Origin: JAMIFN01 sp035906235
GTDB lineage: Bacteria > Pseudomonadota > Gammaproteobacteria > Burkholderiales > Burkholderiaceae_C
Length of the DNA: 23,656 bases
Assembly: GCA_035906235.1 (NCBI GenBank)
Contig: JAMIFN010000096.1
Coordinates: forward strand, 1-23,656
Direction: 5' to 3'
Shown: positions 13,126 through 21,432 of the stretch, one piece after another
Numbering within the stretch: position 1 is the first letter of the stretch
How the letters are laid out: each line of letters opens with the position of its first letter
Notes under the pieces: model-generated
The model's database searches: none
Told to the model about the DNA's origin: nothing
The model's input: the letters and a program-made list of their open reading frames with translations, nothing else
Position numbers and translations under genes: made by a program

Positions 13126-15437
13126 GGTTTTCTAGGGGCAGGGAGGCGCGAGTTTACCGATTCTACCAAGGCATGTTCAGCTGTTGCAGGGAGTGTAGGC
13201 ACAGCTGTTAGGGCTAGCGCGGCGCTGAGTTTCAGTGCAGTATGTGACTTAGGTATCACGGTGGCCGGGCTAAGGGGACTTGCGCTTGGAGCACGCACGC
13301 TAAGGAGTGTTGGCGTTATTGCAGCGTGGATAGGTGGCAGGGTGGCAGGTAAGGCGGTGCGCACCAGTTCGGCATAGGCCTGCATCCCTAATCCAGTGAG
13401 GTGGATGCCATCTTGCACAAAAAACTCGCGGTGGGCGTTGGCGTAGGTATTCCAGTCTATGAGCGCGACATTACGGTGCTGGCTGGCAATCCTCCTCAGC
13501 AGACTGTTGTTCTCATCCGCCCAGCGTCGATCGGCATGAATGGTGATCAGCAGGACTCGATCTTGGTCTTTGAGCAGTTCAAGAATTTTTTTGAGATTTT
13601 TTTCGTAGATATAGCCATTGGTCCCGATGTGGATGACGACTGAGGGGGAGAGTGAGGCTTGGCGCGCCGGGCTCTGCAGGATTTTTAGCAAATCACTGGC
13701 CTGGCGCCCGACTTTGGCATCGATTTGGGCGTGGGGCAATTTCTTGGCTAAAGTGCTTTTCGCGCCCAGCATGACGGAGTCGCCAAAGGCCTGGATGTGG
13801 AGGGGGGTGGAGGCGATGGGGGGGCTAGGGGACGGGCTGGGGCTGCTGGGTGCCACTTGAGTCGTTTGCGAGTTTGTCTCTACTGTGGCTACGCGGCCCG
13901 ACATGGTGCTGGCCAAGGGGCTGATGATTGGGCTGGATATGGGGGGCGATACGGGCGCTGGCATCGTTTGAGGCACGGGCGTGTCGGGTTGGATGGCCGA
14001 GCTTGGTCGAGGCAGCGGGGTTGGGGATGCCGTGCTTGCAGTGGGTGGGGAGGAGGGCGTACTGGCTTGCAGTTCGGTGTCGGCTAGTACTTCGTAGGTA
14101 GGCTCCACGAGGGGGTGCAATAAGGCGATAGTGGCTGGAGCTGCAGTGGTTGTGGTCGCAGCTAAGGCTATGGGATTGAGGCCAGGGGCTGGCGTACTGA
14201 CCGTACCGAAAAAGCGTGGTAGCTGCAGACGCGCACCTACAGGATCTCCGAGATACAGCGCGGTTAGCGTTGCGAGTACAGCTGTACATCCTGTCAAGGC
14301 GACGGCTTTGGCCCACATAGATAGGCGCATCCACCGCAGGTTGCGCAGTGGGTTCTCTACCCAGCGGTAGCACAGCTCGGCCAGCACCATGGTCAGGGCG
14401 ATGCGCAGGGCAAAGGCCACGAAAATAGATTCGGGCAATTCGTAGCCTGGGCGCAGAAAGACAAACACGGGCCAGTGCCACAGATAAAGGCTGTAGGAAC
14501 GGCGCCCCAGCCAACTGAAGGCTGGGCTGTTGAGCAAGGCGTTAATGGGATTGCTTGGTGTGCATGCTGCCCAAATCAAGGCTATGGTAGCCAGCTCTAC
14601 AGCGAGAAAACCACCGCGATACAGAAACTCTGAGCCATCATTCGAGAAGGAGAGAAAAGCCGCTAAAAATACCAAAGCTGCCATGCCAAGCAAGCCCAAC
14701 GAGATGGACTGCCAGCCTTTTTTAAGCTTCGGAATATGGGATGCCAGACTAGCCCAAAAAGCGCCCATCAGCAGGCCATGGGCATGGGTGTCGGTGCTCA
14801 GGTAGAGGCGCTCTGGCGGCGCTTCCAGTGGGATGTTATAGCGGTAAGCCAGCCAGGCCATCCAGCCTAGCGATGCAGCGGCCAAGCCCCCGACCGTCAG
14901 CGGCAGGGGTAGCCAGCGGCGCAGGCGGTACAAGAGAGCGAGCAAGAGCGGCCAGAGAATGTAGAACTGCTCTTCAATCGCTAAAGACCAAAAATGTTGA
15001 AAAGGGCTGGGGCGTTCAAACTGTGCAAAATACGGCTGCGCGTCGTAGAGTTGCCAAAAATTGGAGTAATAAAACAGGGCTGAAGGCAGATCTTTACGCA
15101 CACCAACCAAGGCATCTGGTGCAAAAAAATAGCTATAGCCTAGTACCGTCAAGGCCAGTGCCAAGATGGCAGGCAGTAGCCGTTTAATGCGACGCAGATA
15201 AAAATGTCCGGTGGCCATATGCCCGAAGCGCTGCATATCCACAAGCAGTAAGCGCGTGATCAAAAAACCCGAGAGTACAAAGAACATGTCCACACCCAAA
15301 AAACCCGCAGGTAAAACCCGAGGTAAATTAGCGTGAAACAGAATCACCGCCAGCACAGCCAAGGCGCGGATGCCGTCTAGCCCCTGGATGTAGCCCAGGG
15401 CTAAGGCGGTTTTGGGTACTGCAGCAGGTGCGCGCAT
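13122..15437 (-). CDS. Acyltransferase-3 / SGNH fusion (OafA/OatA-like O-acyltransferase)
   Basis: 771 aa. Residues about 15-385 form an acyltransferase-3 (PF01757) membrane domain with L-D-G-I-R24-A-L-A and F-H35-A, F-L-G-V-D-M-F-F-V-L-S-G-F-L-I-T, and H-F-W-S-L-A-I-E-E-Q-F-Y-I-L-W-P. After a last helix comes a Pro/Ser/Thr-rich linker of about 130 residues (about 410-540), then an extracytoplasmic SGNH domain with G-D553-S554-V, G-T-N607-G and D676-G-I-H679-L-T. All four catalytic-block residues are present. This architecture moves acyl (usually acetyl) groups onto a glycan outside the inner membrane, as in OafB (O-antigen) or OatA (peptidoglycan); the acceptor here is unknown. The ATG at 15437 is used; a TTG two codons upstream is also open. 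It follows the SGNH esterase gene by 22 bases on the same strand. A same-strand alternative frame over the linker is a composition artefact. Confidence 0.88.
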   Translation of the reverse strand: MRAPAAVPKTALALGYIQGLDGIRALAVLAVILFHANLPRVLPAGFLGVDMFFVLSGFLITRLLLVDMQRFGHMATGHFYLRRIKRLLPAILALALTVLGYSYFFAPDALVGVRKDLPSALFYYSNFWQLYDAQPYFAQFERPSPFQHFWSLAIEEQFYILWPLLLALLYRLRRWLPLPLTVGGLAAASLGWMAWLAYRYNIPLEAPPERLYLSTDTHAHGLLMGAFWASLASHIPKLKKGWQSISLGLLGMAALVFLAAFLSFSNDGSEFLYRGGFLAVELATIALIWAACTPSNPINALLNSPAFSWLGRRSYSLYLWHWPVFVFLRPGYELPESIFVAFALRIALTMVLAELCYRWVENPLRNLRWMRLSMWAKAVALTGCTAVLATLTALYLGDPVGARLQLPRFFGTVSTPAPGLNPIALAATTTTAAPATIALLHPLVEPTYEVLADTELQASTPSSPPTASTASPTPLPRPSSAIQPDTPVPQTMPAPVSPPISSPIISPLASTMSGRVATVETNSQTTQVAPSSPSPSPSPPIASTPLHIQAFGDSVMLGAKSTLAKKLPHAQIDAKVGRQASDLLKILQSPARQASLSPSVVIHIGTNGYIYEKNLKKILELLKDQDRVLLITIHADRRWADENNSLLRRIASQHRNVALIDWNTYANAHREFFVQDGIHLTGLGMQAYAELVRTALPATLPPIHAAITPTLLSVRAPSASPLSPATVIPKSHTALKLSAALALTAVPTLPATAEHALVESVNSRLPAPRKP

Positions 15438-15459
15438 AAACAAAAAGGCTGGTGCTGCT

Positions 15460-16830
15460 TCAGCGCGGTGCCAACCACTGGCGCAGGCGCATATCGTCCA
15501 CCAAGATTTGTCCGCTGCGCTGATAGCCCTTCATACTAAGGTGAATCAGGTCTGGAGCCATCAATTTTGGGCTGGCACTGTACCAGTGGTAAGCCCCAGC
15601 CATACCACCCATACTGGCCTGCCAATCCCAAAAACCGCAAGAAAAATCCAGCGCCAGCTCGCGCTGCACGCTGGCAATTTGTGCATGCACGCGGCTGTAG
15701 CGCAGCGCGCTATCGACATCCATCTGGCTTTGCCATTTGCTGGGCAAAACACCACGGTCGGTCGGGCCAATCAGCAGGCAGGGCGTTTGCGGGAAAGCCG
15801 CACGCATCTGTTCCAAGCTGCGGCGCAGGCTATTGCGGTATTGCGACTCAGAAAAATGGGCATCTGCGCCTTCATTGGTGCCGTATTCAAGCAGTAGCAA
15901 ATCGTAATCGCGCCGCTGCTGCCACCACGCTGCAGGCTGGGCGCTTTGCCAGCTTCTAGCCACCGCGCTAGGAATACCCAGCACATCCCATATAAGGCGC
16001 GGTGGGCGCATATATTCCGGCGCATAGCCATCGATCTGCACACGCCCCGCACGCACTTGTAGGCGCACTTGGGAAAAGCCTTCGGGCGCGTGTAAGTGGA
16101 TGCGCTGTGCCCCTGGGGGCAATTGCAGCACTTGGGCCGTACCCGTATCGCCTGTCACGCTCAGTTGTGCGTCCTCGGTGCCTATCACTTGCAGCAAAAC
16201 ATCGACGCCGCGCAGCACCCTAGTATTTTCACTTGGGCGGCGAAAATCGAGCCAGAGCCAAGCATCGGTTTGGGTATTTTCCAGCGCAGCCAAGGCCGGA
16301 CCCACGCGCCGTCCCGCTTTTTCGATGTTGATCGCAGTTTGCAGGCGCCAGTTTGGGGCTTGACAGAATTTACGCATCGGCAGGCGCACGCCAGCACGCG
16401 CCATGGTGGGCGGAATGAAACTGGGCGCGACTGCCGCTTTGTCCCAACCCAAGGCGGTAAGCATGCCATCGGTCAAAAAAGCCGCTGCCGCATGGCTATC
16501 GCCCCAAACGGCGACAGCGGGCACACCCGATGGACGCTGCATTCCTGCCAGAGGCACATGATCACCGTTGATTTGGGGCGTATAGGCCAATACCGCACTT
16601 AAATCGACATGATCCAAAGAGGTCGTGTTGACAGGAGTGCGGGAAGTAGCGCGTTTGCTTGCAGTCGGTGCATCTGGGCACACCAAATCCGCTGGGCTGT
16701 GACTGCCTTGCACTTGCAGAGTGCTGACCGTTGGCTCAGCAGCGCCTGCCAAGCTGGGGCTGAACGGCAGAACGCCGCAGAGCAGGGCTGTGCACAGTTG
16801 AAGCAAGCGCGTGCGAAATATTGTGGGCAT
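15460..16830 (-). CDS. Secreted SGNH hydrolase, Ape1-like O-acetylesterase (predicted)
   Basis: 456 aa with a signal peptide (M-P-T-I-F-R start, cleavage near L-A-G-A). An SGNH/GDSL hydrolase core is split in two: G110-D-S112-H113 early, and Y-G-T-N319-E-G-A followed by I-G-P-T-D-R and D427-L-I-H430-L-S late. The residues between (about 185-290) form a beta-rich region reminiscent of a carbohydrate-binding insert. This split layout resembles peptidoglycan O-acetylesterase Ape1-type enzymes, in which a CBM35-like domain interrupts the SGNH fold. That is family reasoning, and other carbohydrate esterases are possible. The ATG at 16830 gives the signal peptide; the frame is open to 16959 but overlaps the nadB 3' end. 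The gene sits 16 bases after nadB and 22 bases before the acyltransferase, so the two SGNH genes are probably co-transcribed. Confidence 0.72.
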   Translation of the reverse strand: MPTIFRTRLLQLCTALLCGVLPFSPSLAGAAEPTVSTLQVQGSHSPADLVCPDAPTASKRATSRTPVNTTSLDHVDLSAVLAYTPQINGDHVPLAGMQRPSGVPAVAVWGDSHAAAAFLTDGMLTALGWDKAAVAPSFIPPTMARAGVRLPMRKFCQAPNWRLQTAINIEKAGRRVGPALAALENTQTDAWLWLDFRRPSENTRVLRGVDVLLQVIGTEDAQLSVTGDTGTAQVLQLPPGAQRIHLHAPEGFSQVRLQVRAGRVQIDGYAPEYMRPPRLIWDVLGIPSAVARSWQSAQPAAWWQQRRDYDLLLLEYGTNEGADAHFSESQYRNSLRRSLEQMRAAFPQTPCLLIGPTDRGVLPSKWQSQMDVDSALRYSRVHAQIASVQRELALDFSCGFWDWQASMGGMAGAYHWYSASPKLMAPDLIHLSMKGYQRSGQILVDDMRLRQWLAPR

Positions 16831-16846
16831 GAGTAGGTGTAAAGAC

Positions 16847-18427
16847 TTAGTGAGTGGGTAAGGGTAGCGTGGTGGGCTGTGGTGCGGGCATTTCATCGGG
16901 GTAGTCGCGGCTGAAATGCAGGCCACGGCTTTCGCGGCGCTGCTGCGCGCTTTGCACAATCAGGTCGGCCACTTCGACCAAATTGCGCAGTTCCAGCAGG
17001 TCTTGGGTGACATGGAAATTGGCGTAGAACTCGGCAATTTCAGCGCGCAGCAGGGCAATGCGGTGTGCCGCGCGTTCTAGGCGTTTGTCGGTGCGCACGA
17101 TGCCGACATAGTTCCACATAAAGTGGCGCAGCTCGGCCCAGTTGTGGGTGATGACGACCAGCTCATCGGCATTGGTGACGCGGCTGTCGTCCCAGGGTTT
17201 GAGCGCAGGCGGCATGGCGGCGGGCAGCTGCAAGATGTCGGCAGCGGCGGCGGTGGCAAAAACAATGCATTCCACCAGCGAATTGCTGGCTAAGCGGTTG
17301 GCTCCATGCAGGCCGGTGTAGGTGGCTTCGCCCACGGCATACAGTCCCGCAATATCGGTGTGCCCGGCCAAATCGGTATGGATGCCGCCGCAGGTGTAAT
17401 GCGCCGCTGGCACGACGGGGATGGGGTCGCGCGTGATGTCTATGCCCAGACCCAAAAGCCGTTTATAGATATTGGGGAAATGGCCTTTGACAAAGTCAGC
17501 AGGCTGGTGGCTGATGTCTAGGTGTACGCATTCCAGGCCGTGCTTTTTCATCTCAAAATCGATGGCGCGGGCGACGATGTCGCGCGGTGCTAATTCGCCG
17601 CGCTCGTCGTGCTCAAACATAAAGCGCTCGCCCGTGCTGGGCAGCTTTAAATGCCCGCCTTCACCACGCACGGCTTCGGTGATGAGGAAGGAGTTTTCTT
17701 GCGGGTGATACAGACAGGTGGGGTGGAATTGGATGAACTCCATATTCGTCACCCGGCAGCCTGCGCGCCAAGCAGCGGCGATGCCATCGCCCGTGGCGGT
17801 GTCGGGGTTGGTGGTGTAGCGGTAGACCTTGCCCGCGCCGCCCGTGGCCAAAATGGTGTGGGGCGCGGCATAGGTGTCCACCACATCACGCTGGGTATCC
17901 AAAATATAAGCACCCCAGCAGCGGTTTGCGCCCGTGGCGGGGTCAGCTTGGCAGATCACATCGACCAACATATGGTTTTCTAAGATGGTGATATTGGCCT
18001 GCTCTTTGACCCGCGCCAGCAGGGTTTGCTGCACCGCCCAGCCCGTGGCGTCATCCACATGCACGATGCGGCGGTGGCTGTGGCCGCCCTCGCGCGTGAG
18101 GTGCAGTTGCTCGCCATCTTTGGTAAAGGGCACGCCCAGCTCTTGCAGCCAATCAATCGCTTTGGGTGCGCCTTCAATCACCGCACGCGTGGCGGCCATG
18201 TCGTTCAATTCCGCGCCCGCGTCAAAGGTGTCAGCAATATGCGATTCAAAACTGTCGCTCGCCTCGCGCACGCCGGCTATGCCGCCTTGTGCCCAGCTGG
18301 ACGAGCCATCGGTCATGCGCAGCTTGGTGACCACAACCACGCGTTTGCTGGGTGCAAGCCGCAAAGCGGCGGTTAAACCAGCCAAACCCGAGCCGATGAT
18401 GAGCACATCAAAATGGTGAGATTGCAT
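16847..18427 (-). CDS. nadB: L-aspartate oxidase NadB
   Basis: FAD-dependent oxidase making iminoaspartate from L-aspartate, the first step of de novo NAD synthesis (NadA then makes quinolinate). The N-terminus has the FAD-binding V-L-I-I-G12-S-G14-L-A-G-L-T-A-A-L, followed by S-S-S-W-A-Q-G-G-I-A-G-V. Further family blocks are G-G-H-S-H-R-R-I-V-H-V-D-D-A-T-G, A-T-G-G-A-G-K-V-Y, N-M-E-F-I-Q-F-H-P-T, T-E-A-V-R-G-E-G-G, and a capping stretch with H-Y-T-C-G-G-I-H-T-D and G-A-N-R-L-A-S-N-S-L. Length 526 aa is close to the E. coli enzyme (540). The ATG is at 18427 with no good Shine-Dalgarno visible. No nadA or nadC is nearby. It is first in a minus-strand run with the SGNH esterase and the acyltransferase. 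Confidence 0.96.
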   Translation of the reverse strand: MQSHHFDVLIIGSGLAGLTAALRLAPSKRVVVVTKLRMTDGSSSWAQGGIAGVREASDSFESHIADTFDAGAELNDMAATRAVIEGAPKAIDWLQELGVPFTKDGEQLHLTREGGHSHRRIVHVDDATGWAVQQTLLARVKEQANITILENHMLVDVICQADPATGANRCWGAYILDTQRDVVDTYAAPHTILATGGAGKVYRYTTNPDTATGDGIAAAWRAGCRVTNMEFIQFHPTCLYHPQENSFLITEAVRGEGGHLKLPSTGERFMFEHDERGELAPRDIVARAIDFEMKKHGLECVHLDISHQPADFVKGHFPNIYKRLLGLGIDITRDPIPVVPAAHYTCGGIHTDLAGHTDIAGLYAVGEATYTGLHGANRLASNSLVECIVFATAAAADILQLPAAMPPALKPWDDSRVTNADELVVITHNWAELRHFMWNYVGIVRTDKRLERAAHRIALLRAEIAEFYANFHVTQDLLELRNLVEVADLIVQSAQQRRESRGLHFSRDYPDEMPAPQPTTLPLPTH

Positions 18428-18575
18428 AAAGGAGCGTGCAAAAAATCAAGGCCGCATAAGGCGATAAAGGGCGCGGCGAAAGGCGCTTATTGTAGGGTTG
18501 TGCGCGCTGGCCTAGGCGCGTGTCAGAAAAAGGCGCAAGCTGCATTCGGTTCTGTTTGCTAATCCAAATGGAGTA

Positions 18576-18597
18576 CGCAAATCGGGTAAGATTTGCG
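18576..18597. promoter_or_regulatory. Perfect inverted repeat in the nadB / DUF1415 divergent region
   Basis: CGCAAATC (18576-18583), a 6-base spacer, then GATTTGCG (18590-18597): an 8-bp perfect dyad ending five bases before the DUF1415 ATG. It could be a repressor operator or an mRNA hairpin covering the ribosome-binding region. No regulator can be named. Confidence 0.4.
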
Positions 18598-18602
18598 CCC
18601 AC

Positions 18603-19166
18603 ATGAATACGCAAGCCCCTGTTACCCATAGCGCTTTGCCCCTTTCCCGCACCCAGCATTGGGTGGCCGAGATGGTGGTAGGCCTCAATCTTTGCCCCTT
18701 TGCCCGCGCCGAAATGGTGAACCAGCGCATCCGCTATGTGCAGGAAGATAGCCAAGACGAAGAAGCGCTGCTGCAAACCTTAGAGCGCGAACTGGCTTTT
18801 TTGCACGCTGCCGATCGCAGCCAGACTGAAACCACCCTCATCGTCTGCACCGCCGCTTTGCCCGACTTTATGGATATGCAATTGTTTTTGCCCCATGGCG
18901 ATGCGCTGCTCAAACGCTTAGGGCTGCGCGGGCAGATACAAATTGCCAGCTTTCACCCCGATTTTGTTTTTGCCAGCAGCCAGGCCGATGACGCCGCCAA
19001 CGCAAGCAACCGCAGCCCTTACCCCACTTTGCACCTGATTCGTGAAGACGCCATTGCCCGCGCTGCCGCCAGCATGGATGAACCCGACAGCATTTACGAG
19101 GCCAATATCGCCCTGCTGCGGCAAATGGGCGCAGCAGCTATTGCCCAGCGTATGCAACTGCCCTGA
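18603..19166 (+). CDS. DUF1415 family protein
   Basis: 187 aa cytoplasmic protein of the DUF1415 family, whose function is unknown. Conserved pieces are W20 followed by G-L28-N-L-C31-P-F-A-R, then the F-H-P-D-F-V-F-A strand, N-R-S-P-Y-P-T-L-H-L-I-R-E and the C-terminal I-Y-E-A-N-I-A-L-L-R-Q-M-G. The Cys in LNLCPFA suggests a possible redox or metal role, but nothing more can be read. The ATG at 18603 follows a perfect inverted repeat. It is divergent from nadB (about 175 bases between) and about 107 bases upstream of the first acs gene. Confidence 0.85.
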   Translation: MNTQAPVTHSALPLSRTQHWVAEMVVGLNLCPFARAEMVNQRIRYVQEDSQDEEALLQTLERELAFLHAADRSQTETTLIVCTAALPDFMDMQLFLPHGDALLKRLGLRGQIQIASFHPDFVFASSQADDAANASNRSPYPTLHLIREDAIARAAASMDEPDSIYEANIALLRQMGAAAIAQRMQLP

Positions 19167-19204
19167 TGTTGCAGTGGTATTTTCAGGGGTGTTTTTGGCA
19201 ATTT

Positions 19205-19243
19205 AAGCCGTAAAACCTGCCTGAATAGCTCACTTTTTAATAG
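19205..19243 (+). repeat. Dispersed intergenic repeat, copy 3
   Basis: Contains GTAAAACCTGCCTGAATAGC followed by TCACTTTTTAATAG. It lies about 30 bases upstream of the first acs gene. The second acs gene carries a related copy in the equivalent place. Confidence 0.8.
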
Positions 19244-19273
19244 TTAAAAAAACAAAGCCGGAGACCCCCCATC

Positions 19274-21259
19274 ATGAGCCTAGAGAGCTTAAGCCAAGAG
19301 CAGCGCATCTACCCACCCCATCCCGCCCTGGCGCAACACGCAGCCATACCCAGCATGGCCGCTTATACCAGCCTGTGCCAGCAGGCGCGCGAGCAACCCG
19401 AGCAGTTTTGGGAAGAATGCGCCATCAATTTGCTGCATTGGAAAAAGCCCTTTACCCAGGTGCTCGATGAATCGCAAGCGCCGCATTACCGCTGGTTTGC
19501 TGACGGTTATTTGAACGCCAGCTACAACTGCCTGGACCGCCATGTCGAGGCCGGCAATGGCGCGCGCACGGCGATTATTTTTGAAGGCGATGACGGCCTG
19601 GTGCGCGAATACAGCTATAGCGCCCTGCTGCGCGAGGTGTGCCAGCTGGCCAATGCGCTCAAACGCCGTGGTCTGCAAAAAGGCGATCGCGTCATCATCT
19701 ATATGCCCATGAGTGTGCAGGGCGTGGTCGCCATGCAAGCCTGCGCCCGTTTGGGGCTGACGCATTCGGTGGTGTTTGGCGGCTTTAGCGCCAAATCGCT
19801 ACAGGAGCGCATCGTCGATACCGGCGCAGTTGCCGTGATCACGGGCGATGAACAAGTGCGCGGCGGCAAAGTCATGGCCATCAAAGAAGTGGTGGACGAA
19901 GCCCTAGCCATGGGCGGCTGCGAAGCCGTGCGCAGCATCATCGTCTACCAACGCACGGGCGGCAAAGTGCCCATGCAAGCGGGGCGCGATATCACTTGGG
20001 GGCAAGCCCTGCGCGGCCAGCCCAGCACTTGCGAGCCGGTGTGGGTGGAAGCCGAGCACCCGCTGTTTATCCTCTACACCTCAGGCTCTACCGGCAAACC
20101 TAAGGGGCTGGTACACAGCACGGGCGGCTATTTGCTCTGGGCGCAGCAGACCATGCATTGGTCTTTTGACCTTGACCCCGTGGCCAAGCCGCACGATGTG
20201 TTTTGGTGTACGGCCGATATCGGCTGGGTCACAGGCCATAGCTATGTGGCTTATGGCCCCTTGGCTGCGGGCGGCACACAGCTGATTTTTGAAGGCATCC
20301 CCACCTACCCACACGCCGGGCGCTTTTGGCAAATGGTCGAGCGCCACCGCGTCACCGTGCTCTACACCGCACCCACGGCAATTCGCGCCCTGATCAAATT
20401 CAATAGCGCCGAGCCCGCCACCCACCCTAGGCAATACGATTTATCCAGTCTGCGCATCTTGGGCTCGGTGGGCGAGCCCATCAACCCCGAAGCCTGGGTT
20501 TGGTATTACGAACAAGTCGGCGGCAGCCGCTGCCCCGTGATCGACACCTTTTGGCAAACCGAAACCGGCGGCCACATCATCTGCCCCCTGCCTGGTGCAA
20601 CGCCGCTGGTGCCGGGTTCTTGCACCCTGCCTTTGCCGGGCGTGCAAATGGCTGTGGTGGATGAAACGGGCGCAGAAGTGCCCCACGGCACGGGCGGCAA
20701 TTTGGTTATGACGCGCCCGCACCCCGCCATGGCGCGCACTATCTGGGGCGATGCCGAGCGCTACCAAAAAACCTATTTCCCGCCTGATTTGCGCGGCGCG
20801 TATTTGGCGGGCGATGCCGCTGTGCGCGCTGCCAAAACGGGTTACTTCACCATCATGGGCAGGGTCGATGATGTGGTCAATGTCAGCGGCCACCGCATGG
20901 GCACCATGGAAATTGAATCGGCGCTGGTAGCCCACCCCGATGTGGCCGAGGCCGCCGTGGTCAGCCGCCCAGACGATGTCACGGGCGAAGCCATCGTCGC
21001 CTTCATCACCCTGAAAAACACCCGCCCCGTGGACCCCACCGCCACGACTGCCACAGCTGAGGTTTTGCGCAATTGGGTGAGCAAAGAAATTGGCGCGATT
21101 GCCAAACCCAAAGACATCCGCTTTGGTGACAACCTGCCCAAAACCCGCAGCGGCAAAATCATGCGCCGCCTGCTGCGCCAGCTGGCACGCGGAGAGGCGA
21201 TCACGCAGGATGTTTCGACATTGGACAATCCTGCCGTCCTTGACCAGTTAAAGGCTTAA
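19274..21259 (+). CDS. acs: Acetyl-CoA synthetase (first of two tandem paralogues)
   Basis: 661 aa AMP-forming acetate:CoA ligase that makes acetyl-CoA through acetyl-AMP. The N-terminal ACAS_N-like region (about 20-75) is followed by the AMP-binding domain with the P-loop-like Y-T-S-G-S-T-G-K-P-K-G, and then the C-terminal domain with S-G-H-R-M-G-T-M-E-I-E-S-A-L. The catalytic, acetylation-target Lys is K628 in P-K-T-R-S-G-K-I-M-R-R. Residues matching the acetate pocket of Salmonella Acs (V310, T311, V386, W414) are all kept: V319 and T320 in G-W-V-T-G-H-S-Y, V399 in G-S-V-G-E-P, and W427 in D-T-F-W-Q-T-E-T-G-G. So this copy should prefer acetate. GGAG lies about 10 bases before the ATG. A near-identical paralogue starts 2315 bases downstream. 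Confidence 0.93.
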   Translation: MSLESLSQEQRIYPPHPALAQHAAIPSMAAYTSLCQQAREQPEQFWEECAINLLHWKKPFTQVLDESQAPHYRWFADGYLNASYNCLDRHVEAGNGARTAIIFEGDDGLVREYSYSALLREVCQLANALKRRGLQKGDRVIIYMPMSVQGVVAMQACARLGLTHSVVFGGFSAKSLQERIVDTGAVAVITGDEQVRGGKVMAIKEVVDEALAMGGCEAVRSIIVYQRTGGKVPMQAGRDITWGQALRGQPSTCEPVWVEAEHPLFILYTSGSTGKPKGLVHSTGGYLLWAQQTMHWSFDLDPVAKPHDVFWCTADIGWVTGHSYVAYGPLAAGGTQLIFEGIPTYPHAGRFWQMVERHRVTVLYTAPTAIRALIKFNSAEPATHPRQYDLSSLRILGSVGEPINPEAWVWYYEQVGGSRCPVIDTFWQTETGGHIICPLPGATPLVPGSCTLPLPGVQMAVVDETGAEVPHGTGGNLVMTRPHPAMARTIWGDAERYQKTYFPPDLRGAYLAGDAAVRAAKTGYFTIMGRVDDVVNVSGHRMGTMEIESALVAHPDVAEAAVVSRPDDVTGEAIVAFITLKNTRPVDPTATTATAEVLRNWVSKEIGAIAKPKDIRFGDNLPKTRSGKIMRRLLRQLARGEAITQDVSTLDNPAVLDQLKA

Positions 21260-21292
21260 AGCATATGCAGAACTTTGTTCAAAGGTCGGCAG

Positions 21293-21316
21293 GATTTCGG
21301 CGCAGGCTAACTTTTT
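21293..21316 (+). repeat. 3'-flank repeat of the acs duplication, copy A
   Basis: The stretch around CGGCGCAGGCTAACTTTTT, about 33 bases after the first acs stop, closely matches CGGCGTAGGCTAACTTTT at 23592-23614, about 15 bases after the second acs stop. It suggests the duplicated unit included downstream sequence. Confidence 0.55.
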
Positions 21317-21320
21317 ACCT

Positions 21321-21432
21321 TTATTCCCTCCCCCTCTGGGGGAGGGCTAGGGTGGGGGCTTTCAGGCTGTGTTTCTTGCTTTTTGGCGTAAGCCCCCATC
21401 CCAACCTTCCCCCAAAGGGGGAAGGAGTGAAT
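21321..21432. repeat. REPIN-like inverted pair of GC-rich palindromes
   Basis: Two imperfect copies of a roughly 40-base palindromic unit lie in inverted orientation: 21321-21361 (CCCCCTCTGGGGGAGGG then CTAGGGTGGGGGC) and 21390-21432 (GCCCCCATCCCAACC then TTCCCCCAAAGGGGGAAGG). A spacer of about 28 bases separates them. Each unit folds by itself and the pair can fold together, as in REP doublets (REPINs/BIMEs). It sits between the two acs genes and may also act as a transcription end. No RAYT transposase is in the window. Confidence 0.7.

Noticed and set aside
13825..14514. 229-residue open frame on the minus strand inside the acyltransferase gene
   Set aside because: It overlaps the low-complexity linker of the real gene in another frame and shows no domain.
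21321..21432. CRISPR array or insertion sequence between the acs genes
   Set aside because: Only two inverted units with no regular spacers and no transposase frame; it fits a REP doublet better.
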